Origin: Nocardioides panzhihuensis
Lineage (GTDB): Bacteria > Actinomycetota > Actinomycetes > Propionibacteriales > Nocardioidaceae
Assembly: GCF_013408335.1 (NCBI RefSeq)
Contig: NZ_JACBZR010000001.1
Location: 434,001 to 498,000 of the forward strand
Direction: 5' to 3'
DNA: 64,000 bases
A program made the translations under genes and the position numbers. Below the pieces are notes generated by a model, which was given only the letters and a program-made list of their open reading frames with translations, made no database searches and was not told the DNA's origin. The first letter of the stretch is position 1. Each line of letters starts with the position of its first letter. Positions 15,287-24,510 of the stretch are shown here, piece by piece.

Positions 15287-17632
15287 TCAGCGCTTGGGCG
15301 GCTTACCGAGGTCGAGGAAGACCGTCTCTCCGGTGGCATCCTCGAGGCCGTCGTTGTCGGTGACCGCGTAGGCGTGACCGTCCCCGCCGATCGTGACGCC
15401 CTCGAGCTTCTCCTGGGTCCATCCGTTGGTGCGCTGCAGCGCGGGCAGCAGGTCGTACGCCAGGCGCTTGCGCAGCGGGGTCACGGGGCTGAGTCCGGTG
15501 GTGCCGCGGCGGGGCACCTCGACCGTGTAGACCCGCTTGATCGCGGCAGTGGTGCCGTTCTGCTTGTCCCGCTCGATCACGGCGAGGGTGTCCTCGTCGA
15601 CGGCCGTGATCTCGGAGAGCCCGAGCCAGTCACCTGCCACCGAGGTCGGCTCCAGCCCGTAGCCGAACCATTCCCACTGGCCCGTGGCCGGGGTGTAGCG
15701 ACCGATCCGAGCGGTGCTCGGGCCGTCCACGCCGGGCTTCTTCGCGGTCGAGTCGGCCCACAGGGGGCGCTGCAGCGCGACGTACACCTTCTCCGAGGCG
15801 CGCTTCCCGGTCACCGTGACACCTTCGAGGCCCCACTTGCCGACCTTCGCCGCGATCTCCGCGGGCAGCGGCACCGTCTCGGCGATGCGGCCGTCGCGGT
15901 CGAGACGGAGCAGGGCGTTCCCGGTGCCGGTCTCGCCCTCGTCGGCGACCCAGAAGCCACCGCCGCGGCGGGCGGCCAGACCCTCGATGTCGAGCCCCTC
16001 GGCCACCTCGCCCGAGGCGTCGGTGACCTCGAGGACATCGCGGATCACGGCGGGGGAGCGGTTCACCGAGAGGGTGTAGATCCTGCCGGTTGCATAGGCG
16101 GCGTCGCTGGCGGCGTAGAGCTTGCTGGGGTCGCCGGGCACCTTCGAGAGCGCGCCGAGCGCGCCCCAGCCGATCGGCTTTCCGTTCTGGGAGGCCGACT
16201 CGACGCTCGGGAAGGACGACGGCCTCCGACCGAACCCGTAGAGCGAGACCGAAGCCCGCACCAGGTCCTCGGCAGAGTCCTTCTCCGAGGAGATCGCGAG
16301 CAGGTTCCGCGACGGGATCGGCAGCAGCCCCTCGGGCCCGTTGGTCGCCGGCAGCACCTGCTTCAGCTTCGGCGAAGAGGGCGTACGCATGTCGTAGACG
16401 GCCACGAAGTTGCTGCGCTCGGAGCCCACGAAGGCGTACGGCACGCCGCCGAAGGTCTCGAAGGCCAGCCCTTCGGGCTCGGCACCCTTCTTGGCGGCGC
16501 GGTCGTTGTTGTGCAGACCGTGCTTCGTGGCGATGTCCTCGAAGGTGGACCCGGCGTCCCAGACCACCTCTCCGGTCGCGGCACGGAAGACGGTCCAGCC
16601 GCGGGTGCCGCCCTTCCAGTCGCCCTCGTTGGCGGTGGCGACCAGGCCCTTCCCGACCCACTGGATCGAGTCGGGCTCGCGCGGCGCGTCGATGGTGTCG
16701 ACCGGGTCGAACCGCCCGTTCTTGGTCGTGTCCACACCCTTCACGACCGCGTTCCCGGCGCTCCACACGGTCTCGACGGTCGCGGACGGGAGGTCGATGA
16801 TCGCGACACCGTTGTTCTCCTGCAGCGTCAGCGCGAGCTGGTTGTCGGTGTTGATGTCGACGTACTCCGGCTCGGCGTCCTCCGGTGTCTCCAGCCCCTC
16901 GAGCAGCGAGGCAGGCAGCGCCACGTCGGTGATCCGCCACTCGGCCGGCCCGCCGTCGAGACCCACGATCTTGACCGATCCGGCCGGCGCCTGGGGCAGG
17001 TCGCCCTCCTTGCCGCCGGCCGGGGTGGCAGCCTCGTTGCGCTGGTTCTCCATCGCGATCGCGGCGTACGTCCCATCCGGGCTGACCGCGATCGAGTCGG
17101 GCTGACCACCCAGGTCGTAGGAGGCCACCTCCTCGTGCGGGGCGGCCAGCGAGATCACGTCGATCCGTCCGGCGCGGATGCCGACCGCAGGCTCCTCGTC
17201 CTCCCACTCGGTGTCCTCGAGCCCGGGATAGGTCGACTCGTCGACGACGACGAGCGCATGGTCGCCCACGATCGAGACCGACGTGGGGGAGCCGCCCTTG
17301 CCGCCGGAGACGTCGTGGCTGCCGATCCCTTCCGGCGAGGAGGGGTCGGTGATGTCCAGGAAGCCGATCCGGCCGCCGGCCGCGTCGGTGTAGGCCAGCG
17401 TCGTCCCGTCCTCGGAGACCGCCGAGATCTCGGCGACGGTCGCGTCGGCCGGGTCGACCCCGGCGGGCACGTTCTGGAAGACGGGGTAGGTCGCGAGCCG
17501 GCTGAACTCGCGGTGCCGGCCCGGATCGGCGGTGGCGGTGCCGCCGAGCACGGTCATCAGCGAGACGCCCAGGCCCCCGATGGCCAGGACGCCGACCCCG
17601 GCGAGTGCGAGGCGGTTCTTGTGGAGAAGCAT
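15287..17632 (-). CDS. Secreted beta-propeller protein with phytase-like esterase domain
   Basis: The 781-aa product begins with a signal peptide (hydrophobic LALAGVGVLAIGG, likely cleaved after ATA). The N-terminal half is a repeat-rich, propeller-like region with LVPHE-family traits such as QPDSIAVSPDGTYAAIAMEN and EPDSIQWVGKG. The C-terminal half matches the esterase-like activity of phytase domain (PF13449), with LDIEGLAARRGGGFWVADEG and DWLGLSEITAVDE. It probably acts outside the cell on phosphate esters or binds ligands; the substrate is unknown. GAGAGGA lies about 9 nt before the ATG. No anchor is seen. The 220-nt gap behind it carries the eno promoter. Confidence 0.85.
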   Translation of the reverse strand: MLLHKNRLALAGVGVLAIGGLGVSLMTVLGGTATADPGRHREFSRLATYPVFQNVPAGVDPADATVAEISAVSEDGTTLAYTDAAGGRIGFLDITDPSSPEGIGSHDVSGGKGGSPTSVSIVGDHALVVVDESTYPGLEDTEWEDEEPAVGIRAGRIDVISLAAPHEEVASYDLGGQPDSIAVSPDGTYAAIAMENQRNEAATPAGGKEGDLPQAPAGSVKIVGLDGGPAEWRITDVALPASLLEGLETPEDAEPEYVDINTDNQLALTLQENNGVAIIDLPSATVETVWSAGNAVVKGVDTTKNGRFDPVDTIDAPREPDSIQWVGKGLVATANEGDWKGGTRGWTVFRAATGEVVWDAGSTFEDIATKHGLHNNDRAAKKGAEPEGLAFETFGGVPYAFVGSERSNFVAVYDMRTPSSPKLKQVLPATNGPEGLLPIPSRNLLAISSEKDSAEDLVRASVSLYGFGRRPSSFPSVESASQNGKPIGWGALGALSKVPGDPSKLYAASDAAYATGRIYTLSVNRSPAVIRDVLEVTDASGEVAEGLDIEGLAARRGGGFWVADEGETGTGNALLRLDRDGRIAETVPLPAEIAAKVGKWGLEGVTVTGKRASEKVYVALQRPLWADSTAKKPGVDGPSTARIGRYTPATGQWEWFGYGLEPTSVAGDWLGLSEITAVDEDTLAVIERDKQNGTTAAIKRVYTVEVPRRGTTGLSPVTPLRKRLAYDLLPALQRTNGWTQEKLEGVTIGGDGHAYAVTDNDGLEDATGETVFLDLGKPPKR

Positions 17633-17808
17633 GTGAGGTTTCCTCTCGGGGAATTGTTGCCGGAGGAACGATCCGGGCGGCGCCGCACCTGGAGGCATCG
17701 ACGTGATGACGAGGTGTCTACCTGGGCGTGAACACCAGGTGGGCGCAGGCAGCAGAGGTCCTACCGACCGGTTAACGTTCCAATCGCCAGGCCCATCCGG
17801 CCGGGTAA

Positions 17809-17814
17809 TAGGCT
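17809..17814 (+). promoter_or_regulatory. Probable eno -10 box
   Basis: TAGGCT follows GGGTAA and would start a transcript about 32 nt before the eno start codon, leaving room for the AGGAG at 17841-17845. No convincing -35 is visible at standard spacing. Confidence 0.4.
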
Positions 17815-17837
17815 GACGGACGACACCCCGTCCTTGA

Positions 17838-19130
<1,293 letters not shown>

Positions 19131-19137
19131 CCCGGCT

Positions 19138-19186
19138 CGAGACCAACACAGTCCCGTCGAGAACGTCAGGGGCTGTGTTGGTCTCG
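19138..19186 (+). terminator. Terminator-like hairpin after eno
   Basis: CGAGACCAACACAG (19138-19151) pairs perfectly with CTGTGTTGGTCTCG (19173-19186) around a 21-nt loop. There is no U-tract, which is common for actinobacterial terminators. The same CGAGACCAACACA arm recurs at 24414. Confidence 0.7.
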
Positions 19187-19212
19187 ACACGCCTCCGCCT
19201 AGCGGCTCCGGC

Positions 19213-19230
19213 GGCTCGACCAGCGAGCGG
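19213..19230 (+). repeat. 18-bp repeat GGCTCGACCAGCGAGCGG, copy 1
   Basis: An exact 18-nt copy recurs at 24491-24508. In both places it lies shortly behind a GAGACCAACACA hairpin, so hairpin and 18-mer appear to be one dispersed unit. Confidence 0.7.
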
Positions 19231-19256
19231 GCGCGTCTGCCGTCAGGAGGTAGGTC

Positions 19257-19868
19257 GTGGATGGGAGGATGAGCGACGTGGCAACGCAGGGACCCGGTCA
19301 GAGCAAGCGCGTACGCGGTCCTCGGGCCCCGCAGGGTCCGGGCAGGCGGCCGCGCGCCCCGATCTCGGCCCGGCCGGCATCGATCGGCGGTCTCGAGACG
19401 CTGCGCAAGCGGCTGCGCCGGCCCAGGCTCACCGGCCGGGCGATGATGATCATCCTGGTCGCCGCGGTGCTGGTGATCTCCTACGCCTCCTCGCTGCGTG
19501 CCTACATCCAGCAGCGCAACGACATCAACGCCCTGCAGACCGAGATCGCCGAGCGCAAAGAGCACATCAAGCGCCTCGAGGAGCAGACCCGTCGCTGGGA
19601 GGACCCGGCCTACGTCCAGCAGCAGGCCCGGGAGCGGTTCGGGTATGTGATGCCGGGGGAGACGGCGTACGTCGCCCTCGACGAGAACGGCGAGCGGATC
19701 CAGACCGAGCCGGAGCTCACCGACCCCGACTCGGTGGGCAGTGCGGAGCAGCCGAAGGCGTGGTGGGACGATGCGTGGGGTTCCGTGCTGCTGGCCGGTG
19801 ACCCGCCGGAGCAGACAGGAGACGGGCCGGAGTCGGAGATCGACCCGCCCAAGCAGAAGAAGGACTGA
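19257..19868 (+). CDS. ftsB: FtsB/DivIC-family septum formation initiator
   Basis: The 203-aa protein has a basic, Pro-rich cytoplasmic N-terminus, one membrane segment at about residues 62-80 (MMIILVAAVLVISYASS) and a coiled coil (INALQTEIAERKEHIKRLEE). The DivIC signature WEDPAYVQQQARERFGYVMPGE follows, then an acidic Pro-rich tail. It bridges FtsQ and FtsL in the divisome. GTG 19257 has AGGAGG 6-7 nt upstream; ATG 19269 and GTG 19278 are alternatives. The gene precedes DUF501 by 3 nt. Confidence 0.9.
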   Translation: MDGRMSDVATQGPGQSKRVRGPRAPQGPGRRPRAPISARPASIGGLETLRKRLRRPRLTGRAMMIILVAAVLVISYASSLRAYIQQRNDINALQTEIAERKEHIKRLEEQTRRWEDPAYVQQQARERFGYVMPGETAYVALDENGERIQTEPELTDPDSVGSAEQPKAWWDDAWGSVLLAGDPPEQTGDGPESEIDPPKQKKD

Positions 19869-19871
19869 GAC

Positions 19872-20381
19872 ATGGCCATCGATCCCAAGGACGTGTCCGC
19901 GATCGCGGCACAGCTGGGACGCGAGCCACGGGGGATCCACGAGGTCGGGCACCGCTGCCCGTGCTCGTTGCCCGATGTGGTGACCACCGAGCCGCGGCTG
20001 CCCAACGGCACGCCGTTCCCCACGACCTTCTACCTCACCTGCCCGCGTGCGGCCTCGAAGATCGGCACCCTCGAGGGCACCCACGTGATGAAGGACATGG
20101 AGGCGCGGCTGGCCACCGACGAGGAGCTCGCCGCCGCCTACGCCAAGGCCCACGAGGCCTATCTCGAGGCTCGCTACGAGCTCGGCGACCCGCCTGAGAT
20201 CCACGGTATCTCCGCAGGTGGGATGCCGAACCGGGTCAAGTGCCTGCACGTCCTCGCGGGCCAGTCGCTGGCCCAGGGTCCGGGTGTGAACCCCCTCGGC
20301 GACGAGGTGCTCGAGCGGCTCGGCGAATGGTGGAAGTCCGGTCCGTGCGTGGATCTGGAGCTCGAGGACGAGGAGCAGTGA
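19872..20381 (+). CDS. DUF501 family protein
   Basis: The 169-aa cytoplasmic protein is DUF501 (PF04417). RCPCSLPDVVTTEPRLPNGT with paired cysteines, FYLTCPRAAS, and GGMPNRVKCLHVLAGQSLAQ with GPGVNPLGD are all conserved. The Cys/His arrangement suggests a metal site; the function is unknown. It nearly always sits between ftsB and ppx, and its TGA overlaps the GTG of ppx here. Confidence 0.9.
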   Translation: MAIDPKDVSAIAAQLGREPRGIHEVGHRCPCSLPDVVTTEPRLPNGTPFPTTFYLTCPRAASKIGTLEGTHVMKDMEARLATDEELAAAYAKAHEAYLEARYELGDPPEIHGISAGGMPNRVKCLHVLAGQSLAQGPGVNPLGDEVLERLGEWWKSGPCVDLELEDEEQ

Positions 20382-21316
20382 CCCGGCGGGTCGAGCCTGT
20401 CGAGACCAAGGTCGCTGCCATCGACTGCGGCACCAACACGATCAAGCTCCTGATCGCCACCGTCACGCCCGACGGCCTGACCGAGGATGTACGCGAGGCC
20501 CGCATGGTCCGCCTCGGCCAAGGCGTCGACCGCACCGGTGTGCTCGCCGACGAGGCTCTGGAGCGCGCCTTCGAAGCCATCGACGAGTACGCCGCGCTGA
20601 TCCGCGAGCACGACGTCCGGAAGGTGCGCTTCGTCGCCACCTCGGCCACCCGGGACGCCGCCAACGCGGCGACCTTCACCGACGGCGTACGCGCACGCCT
20701 GGGAGTCACGCCCGAGGTCGTCACCGGTGCGGAGGAGGCGGCGCTCTCCTTCGGCGGCGCCGTCCGCAACCTGCGTGGCACCCCGCCGCCACCGCTGCTG
20801 GTGATCGACATCGGTGGTGGCTCGACCGAGCTGATCCTCGGAGAGGGCCCGACGCCGACCAGCAGCCACTCGATGGACATCGGCTCCGTGCGCCTCCACG
20901 AGCGCCATCTGCGCTCCGACCCGCCCACGCAGGAGGAGATCGAGGCCTGCGTACGCGACATCGACGACCACCTCGACGGCTGCCCCGTCGCCCCGGCGGC
21001 CGCGGGCTCCGTGGTCGTGGTCGGCGGCACCGCAGTCCAGCTGACCATGGGGCTGCTCGAGCTGGCGGCGTACGACCGCACTGCCACCGACCACGCCGAG
21101 TTCGCTCATGACGAGGTCTACGGGATCGTCGAGCGACTGCTCGCGCTGACCGTCGAGGAGAGGCTCGCGCTGCCCTGGATGCACCCGGGGCGAGCCGACG
21201 TGATCGCGGCCGGCGGGCTGATCCTCGACCGGATCCTGAGGCGCTCGAAGATCGAGACTCTTCTGGTTTCCGAGTCCGACATCCTCGACGGAATCGCCTG
21301 GTCCGTTAGAGACTAG
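20378..21316 (+). CDS. ppx: Ppx/GppA-family exopolyphosphatase
   Basis: The 312-aa protein is a short, two-lobe Ppx/GppA (PF02541) without the C-terminal HD domain. The sugar-kinase/actin-like motifs are DCGTNTIKLL, TSATRDAANA, the phosphate-2 loop VIDIGGGSTELILG and VVGGTAVQL. It probably removes phosphate from polyphosphate or from (p)ppGpp. GTG 20378 overlaps the DUF501 stop. The first residues (RRVEPVETK) are encoded by the repeat-like GTCGAGCCTGTCGAGACC (20390-20407), so the N-terminus may be a later addition. Confidence 0.93.
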   Translation: MTRRVEPVETKVAAIDCGTNTIKLLIATVTPDGLTEDVREARMVRLGQGVDRTGVLADEALERAFEAIDEYAALIREHDVRKVRFVATSATRDAANAATFTDGVRARLGVTPEVVTGAEEAALSFGGAVRNLRGTPPPPLLVIDIGGGSTELILGEGPTPTSSHSMDIGSVRLHERHLRSDPPTQEEIEACVRDIDDHLDGCPVAPAAAGSVVVVGGTAVQLTMGLLELAAYDRTATDHAEFAHDEVYGIVERLLALTVEERLALPWMHPGRADVIAAGGLILDRILRRSKIETLLVSESDILDGIAWSVRD

Positions 21317-21415
21317 GCATGTCGGGGGACTTGATCTTTGTGTTTGGCGCCTAGGTTTGGGTTCACCGACTCAACCATCAAACAGAACCAAACCTGTCTC
21401 TCGGAAGGTCAAGAA

Positions 21416-22111
21416 GTGAAAAAGCTCATCCTGCTTGCCATCGCTGCCGCTGGTGTCGGCGTGCTGGTCAAGAACAAGTCTGAGCAGCTGAAGGCCGGCG
21501 CGAACAAGGTCACCCATGACCCGCGCGTCCAGTCGGCCCTCGCGACCGCCTCGGAGAAGGCGGCGCCCCTCAAGGAGAAGGCTGCTCCCTATGCCGAGGC
21601 CGCCATGGCCAAGGCGAGTCCCTACGCCGCCACGGTGAAGGAGAAGGCCGGTCCGTACGCGGAGCAGGCCAGGGAGAAGGTCGCCGCCGCGGCCGACGTC
21701 GCCTCCGAGAAGCTGCACCACGCCGAGTCGGCCTCAGCGTCCACCTCCACGCCTGCCGCAGGCACCTCTGTCACGGAGGCTCCGGCTGCTCCCGAGCCGG
21801 CCACGGACTCGTCCTCGACCAGCGAGTACGGCGGCTACCCGCCGGCGCCGCCGGCCCCGCCGACGCCGTCCGCCCCGCAGGCCGGGGTCACCGGTGACCC
21901 GCTCACCGACCCGATCGCGCCTGCCGACCCCTACGCCACCGAGGTGCCGCCTCCGCCGGCCGGCGCTGGCTCCGACTCGGACAAGACCTCCTACGACGAC
22001 CTGGGTGGCGGCGACACCGCCGTCAAGCCCACCTCGGAGACCGCGCCCGAGTTCGCTCCCGAGCCGGTCGAGCCCTCCCAGGAGGAGAAGGACAAGTGGT
22101 TCCGCGGCTGA
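21416..22111 (+). CDS. Hypothetical protein with apolipoprotein-like helical repeats and Pro-rich tail
   Basis: The 231-aa product starts with KKLILLAIAAAGVGVLV, a short hydrophobic stretch. Amphipathic repeats around KEKAAPYAEAA, ATVKEKAGPYAEQA and AAADVASEKL resemble apolipoprotein A or LEA segments. From about residue 105 on it is Ser/Thr/Pro-rich, ending in QEEKDKWFRG. It may lie on the membrane surface; the function is unknown. The GTG at 21416 follows GGAAGG. It stands between ppx and a strong hairpin, so it is probably a single transcription unit. Confidence 0.75.
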   Translation: MKKLILLAIAAAGVGVLVKNKSEQLKAGANKVTHDPRVQSALATASEKAAPLKEKAAPYAEAAMAKASPYAATVKEKAGPYAEQAREKVAAAADVASEKLHHAESASASTSTPAAGTSVTEAPAAPEPATDSSSTSEYGGYPPAPPAPPTPSAPQAGVTGDPLTDPIAPADPYATEVPPPPAGAGSDSDKTSYDDLGGGDTAVKPTSETAPEFAPEPVEPSQEEKDKWFRG

Positions 22112-22135
22112 TCCAGCCGTCGAAGTCCACCTGAG

Positions 22136-22170
22136 TCACCCGCGGTCCGCCATCGGCGGGCCGCGGGTGA
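22136..22170 (+). terminator. Terminator-like hairpin
   Basis: TCACCCGCGG and CCGCGGGTGA pair perfectly, and the loop side can extend pairing further (GGTCCGCC/GGCGGGCC). It follows the helical-repeat gene by 24 nt and ends 10 nt before the next start codon. Confidence 0.75.
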
Positions 22171-22180
22171 CAATGGTTTG

Positions 22181-22699
22181 GTGACCATCCACGCCATCAC
22201 CGTCCTGGGACACGACCGCCCGGGGATCATCGCCGACACCACCGCCCGTCTGGCCGGACTCGGCCTGAACCTCGAGGACTCGACGATGACCCGGCTGCGA
22301 GGTCACTTCGCGATGACCCTGCTCTGTGCGGGAGAGGCGACCACGGAGGCCATCCGGGCCGACCTCGAGCCGATCGCGTCCGACGGCACCCTGACTGTCA
22401 CGGTCTACGAGCTCCCCGAGGAGCAGGCTGCGACCGGCGCAGGCCGGCTCTTCGTACTCTCCGTGCACGGTGGTGACCGACCCGGCATCGTCTCCACCGT
22501 GACCGCCGAGATCGCCGCCGCCGGCGGCAACATCACCGACCTCACCACCCGTCTCTCCGGTGACCTCTACGTCGTCGTCGCCGAGCTCGAGCTGCCTGCC
22601 GACGCCGACGTCGCCGTGCTGGAGTCCGCGATCAGGCGGGTCACCCAGGAGCTCGGCGTCGACGCGACCCTTCGGCCGATCGAGGCCGACGACCTGTGA
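22181..22699 (+). CDS. Tandem ACT-domain regulatory protein (GcvR-like)
   Basis: Two ACT domains are visible: residues 2-75 (HAITVLGHDRPGIIAD) and 88-165 (LFVLSVHGGDRPGIVSTV). Such proteins sense amino acids, as GcvR does for glycine. The GTG at 22181 has no Shine-Dalgarno; GACAAT 6 nt upstream may be the -10 of a leaderless message. The last four bases overlap the def start (GTGA), so translation is coupled. A link to one-carbon or glycine metabolism is only by analogy. Confidence 0.87.
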   Translation: MTIHAITVLGHDRPGIIADTTARLAGLGLNLEDSTMTRLRGHFAMTLLCAGEATTEAIRADLEPIASDGTLTVTVYELPEEQAATGAGRLFVLSVHGGDRPGIVSTVTAEIAAAGGNITDLTTRLSGDLYVVVAELELPADADVAVLESAIRRVTQELGVDATLRPIEADDL

Positions 22700-23253
22700 C
22701 GATCAACGAACGGGTCGCAGCTTGGACCGAGGCGGAGCTGGGTGTCGAGGGCAAGGTCCTCGACGTCGTACGCGCCCCCGCGCAGGTCCTGTCCGTGCCG
22801 GGCGAGGACGTCGACCCGACCGCTCCCGAGATCATCCAGCTGGCCGCCGACCTGATCGCCACCATGCGAGTCTCGCCCGGCTGCGTCGGCCTGGCCGCCG
22901 ACCAGGTCGGGGTCTCGGCCCGGATCTTCTGCGTCGACGTCTCCACCCACGTCAAGACGAAGACCCACCACGGGACGTACGTCCTGTGCAACGCGGAGGT
23001 CGTCGAGGCCAGCCGCAACGAGAAGGCGCGCGAGGGCTGCATGTCCGTCCCCGACCTGACCGGTGACGTGAAGCGTGCCTCCAGGCTGAAGGTACGCGGC
23101 CAGCTCCCGGTCACCGGCGAGACCGTCGAGATCGTCGCCGACGCCTTCGAGGCCCGCTGTCTGCAGCACGAGATCGACCACACCGACGGTCTGCTCTTCA
23201 TCGACCGGGTCGCCGGCGCCCATGCGCTTCATCAGCGTCAGACATACTTGTGA
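22696..23253 (+). CDS. def: Peptide deformylase
   Basis: The 185-aa metalloenzyme removes the N-formyl group from nascent proteins. All three motifs are present: GCVGLAADQVG (motif I), REGCMSVPD (motif II, with the metal-binding Cys) and CLQHEIDHTDG (motif III, HExxH). In motif I the first Gly-Ile-Gly is CVG, a known variant. It overlaps the ACT gene by 4 nt. A tRNA-like gene follows 19 nt after the stop. Confidence 0.97.
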   Translation: MTINERVAAWTEAELGVEGKVLDVVRAPAQVLSVPGEDVDPTAPEIIQLAADLIATMRVSPGCVGLAADQVGVSARIFCVDVSTHVKTKTHHGTYVLCNAEVVEASRNEKAREGCMSVPDLTGDVKRASRLKVRGQLPVTGETVEIVADAFEARCLQHEIDHTDGLLFIDRVAGAHALHQRQTYL

Positions 23254-23272
23254 CGCTAGGGTCTGGCTGTTC

Positions 23273-23346
23273 GCCCCGGTGTCCCAACTGGCAGAGGATG
23301 ACGACTTAAACTCGTCCAGATGTGGGTTCGAGTCCCACCCGGGGCA
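23273..23346 (+). tRNA. tRNA with anticodon UAA (Leu by anticodon) but class I variable loop
   Basis: A full cloverleaf of 74 nt: acceptor GCCCCGG/CCGGGGC with A73, D arm around TCCCAACTGGCAGAGGA, anticodon stem GACGA/TCGTC with loop CTTAAAC (anticodon UAA at 23307-23309), variable loop of only 5 nt (CAGAT), and T arm GTGGG-TTCGAGT-CCCAC. CCA is not encoded (the next bases are CTC). Ordinary bacterial tRNA-Leu are class II with a long variable arm, so charging by LeuRS is uncertain. Decoding of UUA is inferred from the anticodon only. Confidence 0.85.
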
Positions 23347-23472
23347 CTCTTCGCGTTCCTGGAACATCGGGGTTGTCCCGGACGTTGAGTGAGACACAGG
23401 GCCGGTACGCTGGCCACAGGAGCCGCCACCGTGGCGGGATCTTTCCAGTCGCTTTCGAGGAGTGACCACCAG

Positions 23473-24321
23473 ATGCAGAGCAACAACCCGGTGTTCCGTC
23501 GGTCGGAGGGCTTCGGGCAGCCGTCGCACAACGCCTACGGCAACGCGACCTACGGCGGCAACGGCGCTCCGTACGCCGGCTATGGGCAGGACCCGAGCCA
23601 GTGGTCGACGGGCGGCCCCCAGGCCCCCGTCACCGGTGCCCCCATGACGATCGACTCGGTGGTGCAGAAGGGTGCGATCACGCTCGGCGTCGTCGTCCTC
23701 ACCGCCATCGCGACCTGGGTGCTGACCCCGGACATCAACTCCACCGCCAGCCTCGCGCCCCTCTACATGGCCGCGACCCTCGGTGCCGGCGCTGCGTTCA
23801 TCCTGTCCCTGGTCAACTCGTTCAAGCGAGTGATCAGCCCGGCCCTGGTTCTGGCCTTCGCCGTGGCCGAGGGCATCGCCCTGGGTGCGCTGAGCAAGGT
23901 GTTCGACGCCATGATCGGCGGCGGCATCGTCGTCCAGGCCGTGATCGGCACCTTCGCCGCATTCGCCGGCACGCTGGCCGCCTACAAGTTCTTCAACATC
24001 AAGGTCGGCAACAAGTTCCGCACCTTCGTGATCGCCGCCATGTTCGGCATGGTGGGGCTGAGCCTGATGGAGGTGGTGCTCGGCATGTTCGGCGCCAGCT
24101 TCGGCCTCTTCGGCTTCGGCACTCTCGGCATGATCACCGCCATCGCCGGCCTCGCGCTCGGTGTGTTCATGCTGATCCTCGACTTCGACATGATCGAGCA
24201 GGGCATCGCCGCCCAGCTTCCTGAGCGTGAGTCGTGGCGCGCCGTCTTCGGCCTGACCGTCAGCCTCGTCTGGATCTACACCAACCTGCTCCGCCTCCTG
24301 GCGATCTTCCAGCAGGATTGA
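23473..24321 (+). CDS. Bax inhibitor-1/YccA-like membrane protein
   Basis: The 282-aa protein has a Gly/Tyr/Asn-rich soluble N-terminus of about 60 residues, then seven hydrophobic segments from about residue 68. The late DFDMIEQGIA segment and WIYTNLLRLL at the C-terminus are typical of the actinobacterial BaxI_1 family (PF12811). Members are predicted pH-gated calcium leak channels or protease modulators; the role here is unknown. GAGGAG lies about 11 nt upstream of the ATG. Two hairpins follow the stop. Confidence 0.88.
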   Translation: MQSNNPVFRRSEGFGQPSHNAYGNATYGGNGAPYAGYGQDPSQWSTGGPQAPVTGAPMTIDSVVQKGAITLGVVVLTAIATWVLTPDINSTASLAPLYMAATLGAGAAFILSLVNSFKRVISPALVLAFAVAEGIALGALSKVFDAMIGGGIVVQAVIGTFAAFAGTLAAYKFFNIKVGNKFRTFVIAAMFGMVGLSLMEVVLGMFGASFGLFGFGTLGMITAIAGLALGVFMLILDFDMIEQGIAAQLPERESWRAVFGLTVSLVWIYTNLLRLLAIFQQD

Positions 24322-24325
24322 CCAG

Positions 24326-24354
24326 CGGCCTTCACGACGAAGGAGTGAAGACCG
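24326..24354 (+). terminator. Terminator-like hairpin after the YccA-like gene
   Basis: CGGCCTTCAC (24326-24335) pairs with GTGAAGACCG (24345-24354) with one G-U or mismatch position and a 9-nt loop. It begins 5 nt after the stop codon. Confidence 0.65.
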
Positions 24355-24367
24355 CGTCGGTCGATCA

Positions 24368-24420
24368 GGTCGAGCGAGCGCGCCGCTGAGCTTGCGAAGC
24401 GGCGCTGGCGAGTCGAGACC
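24368..24420. repeat. GAGCTTGC-centred palindromic repeat, intergenic copy
   Basis: GGTCGAGCGAG and its loose complement CGAGTCGAGACC flank a strong inner stem (GCGCCGCT/AGCGGCGC) whose loop reads GAGCTTGCGA. Relatives with the same GAGCGAG flanks and GAGCTTGC centre lie inside the VWA gene (45079) and the MutL-family gene (54758). Confidence 0.6.
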
Positions 24421-24433
24421 AACACATCAACGA

Positions 24434-24464
24434 AACCGCCTGCTCCAACAAGGAGCAGGCGGTT
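24434..24464. terminator. Bidirectional terminator hairpin between convergent genes
   Basis: AACCGCCTGCTCC (24434-24446) pairs perfectly with GGAGCAGGCGGTT (24452-24464) around a 5-nt loop. An outer pair, CGAGACCAACACA (24414) with TGTGCTGGTCTCG (24479-24491), encloses it. It lies between the YccA-like gene and the convergent SGNH hydrolase gene. Confidence 0.75.
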
Positions 24465-24490
24465 CGTTCGTACGTGACTGTGCTGGTCTC

Positions 24491-24508
24491 GGCTCGACCA
24501 GCGAGCGG
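24491..24508 (+). repeat. 18-bp repeat GGCTCGACCAGCGAGCGG, copy 2
   Basis: Identical to 19213-19230. It directly follows the right arm of the GAGACCAACACA outer stem, as in the copy behind eno, and ends at the 3' end of the SGNH hydrolase gene. Confidence 0.7.
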
Positions 24509-24510
24509 TG

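Noticed and set aside
15374..17731. 785-aa open frame antisense to the phytase-like esterase gene
   Set aside because: Arg/Gly/His-rich shadow; the minus-strand gene has a signal peptide and domain signatures.
23200..24500. Integrated mobile element at the tRNA
   Set aside because: No integrase, no repeat of the tRNA 3' end downstream, and ordinary genes on both sides.
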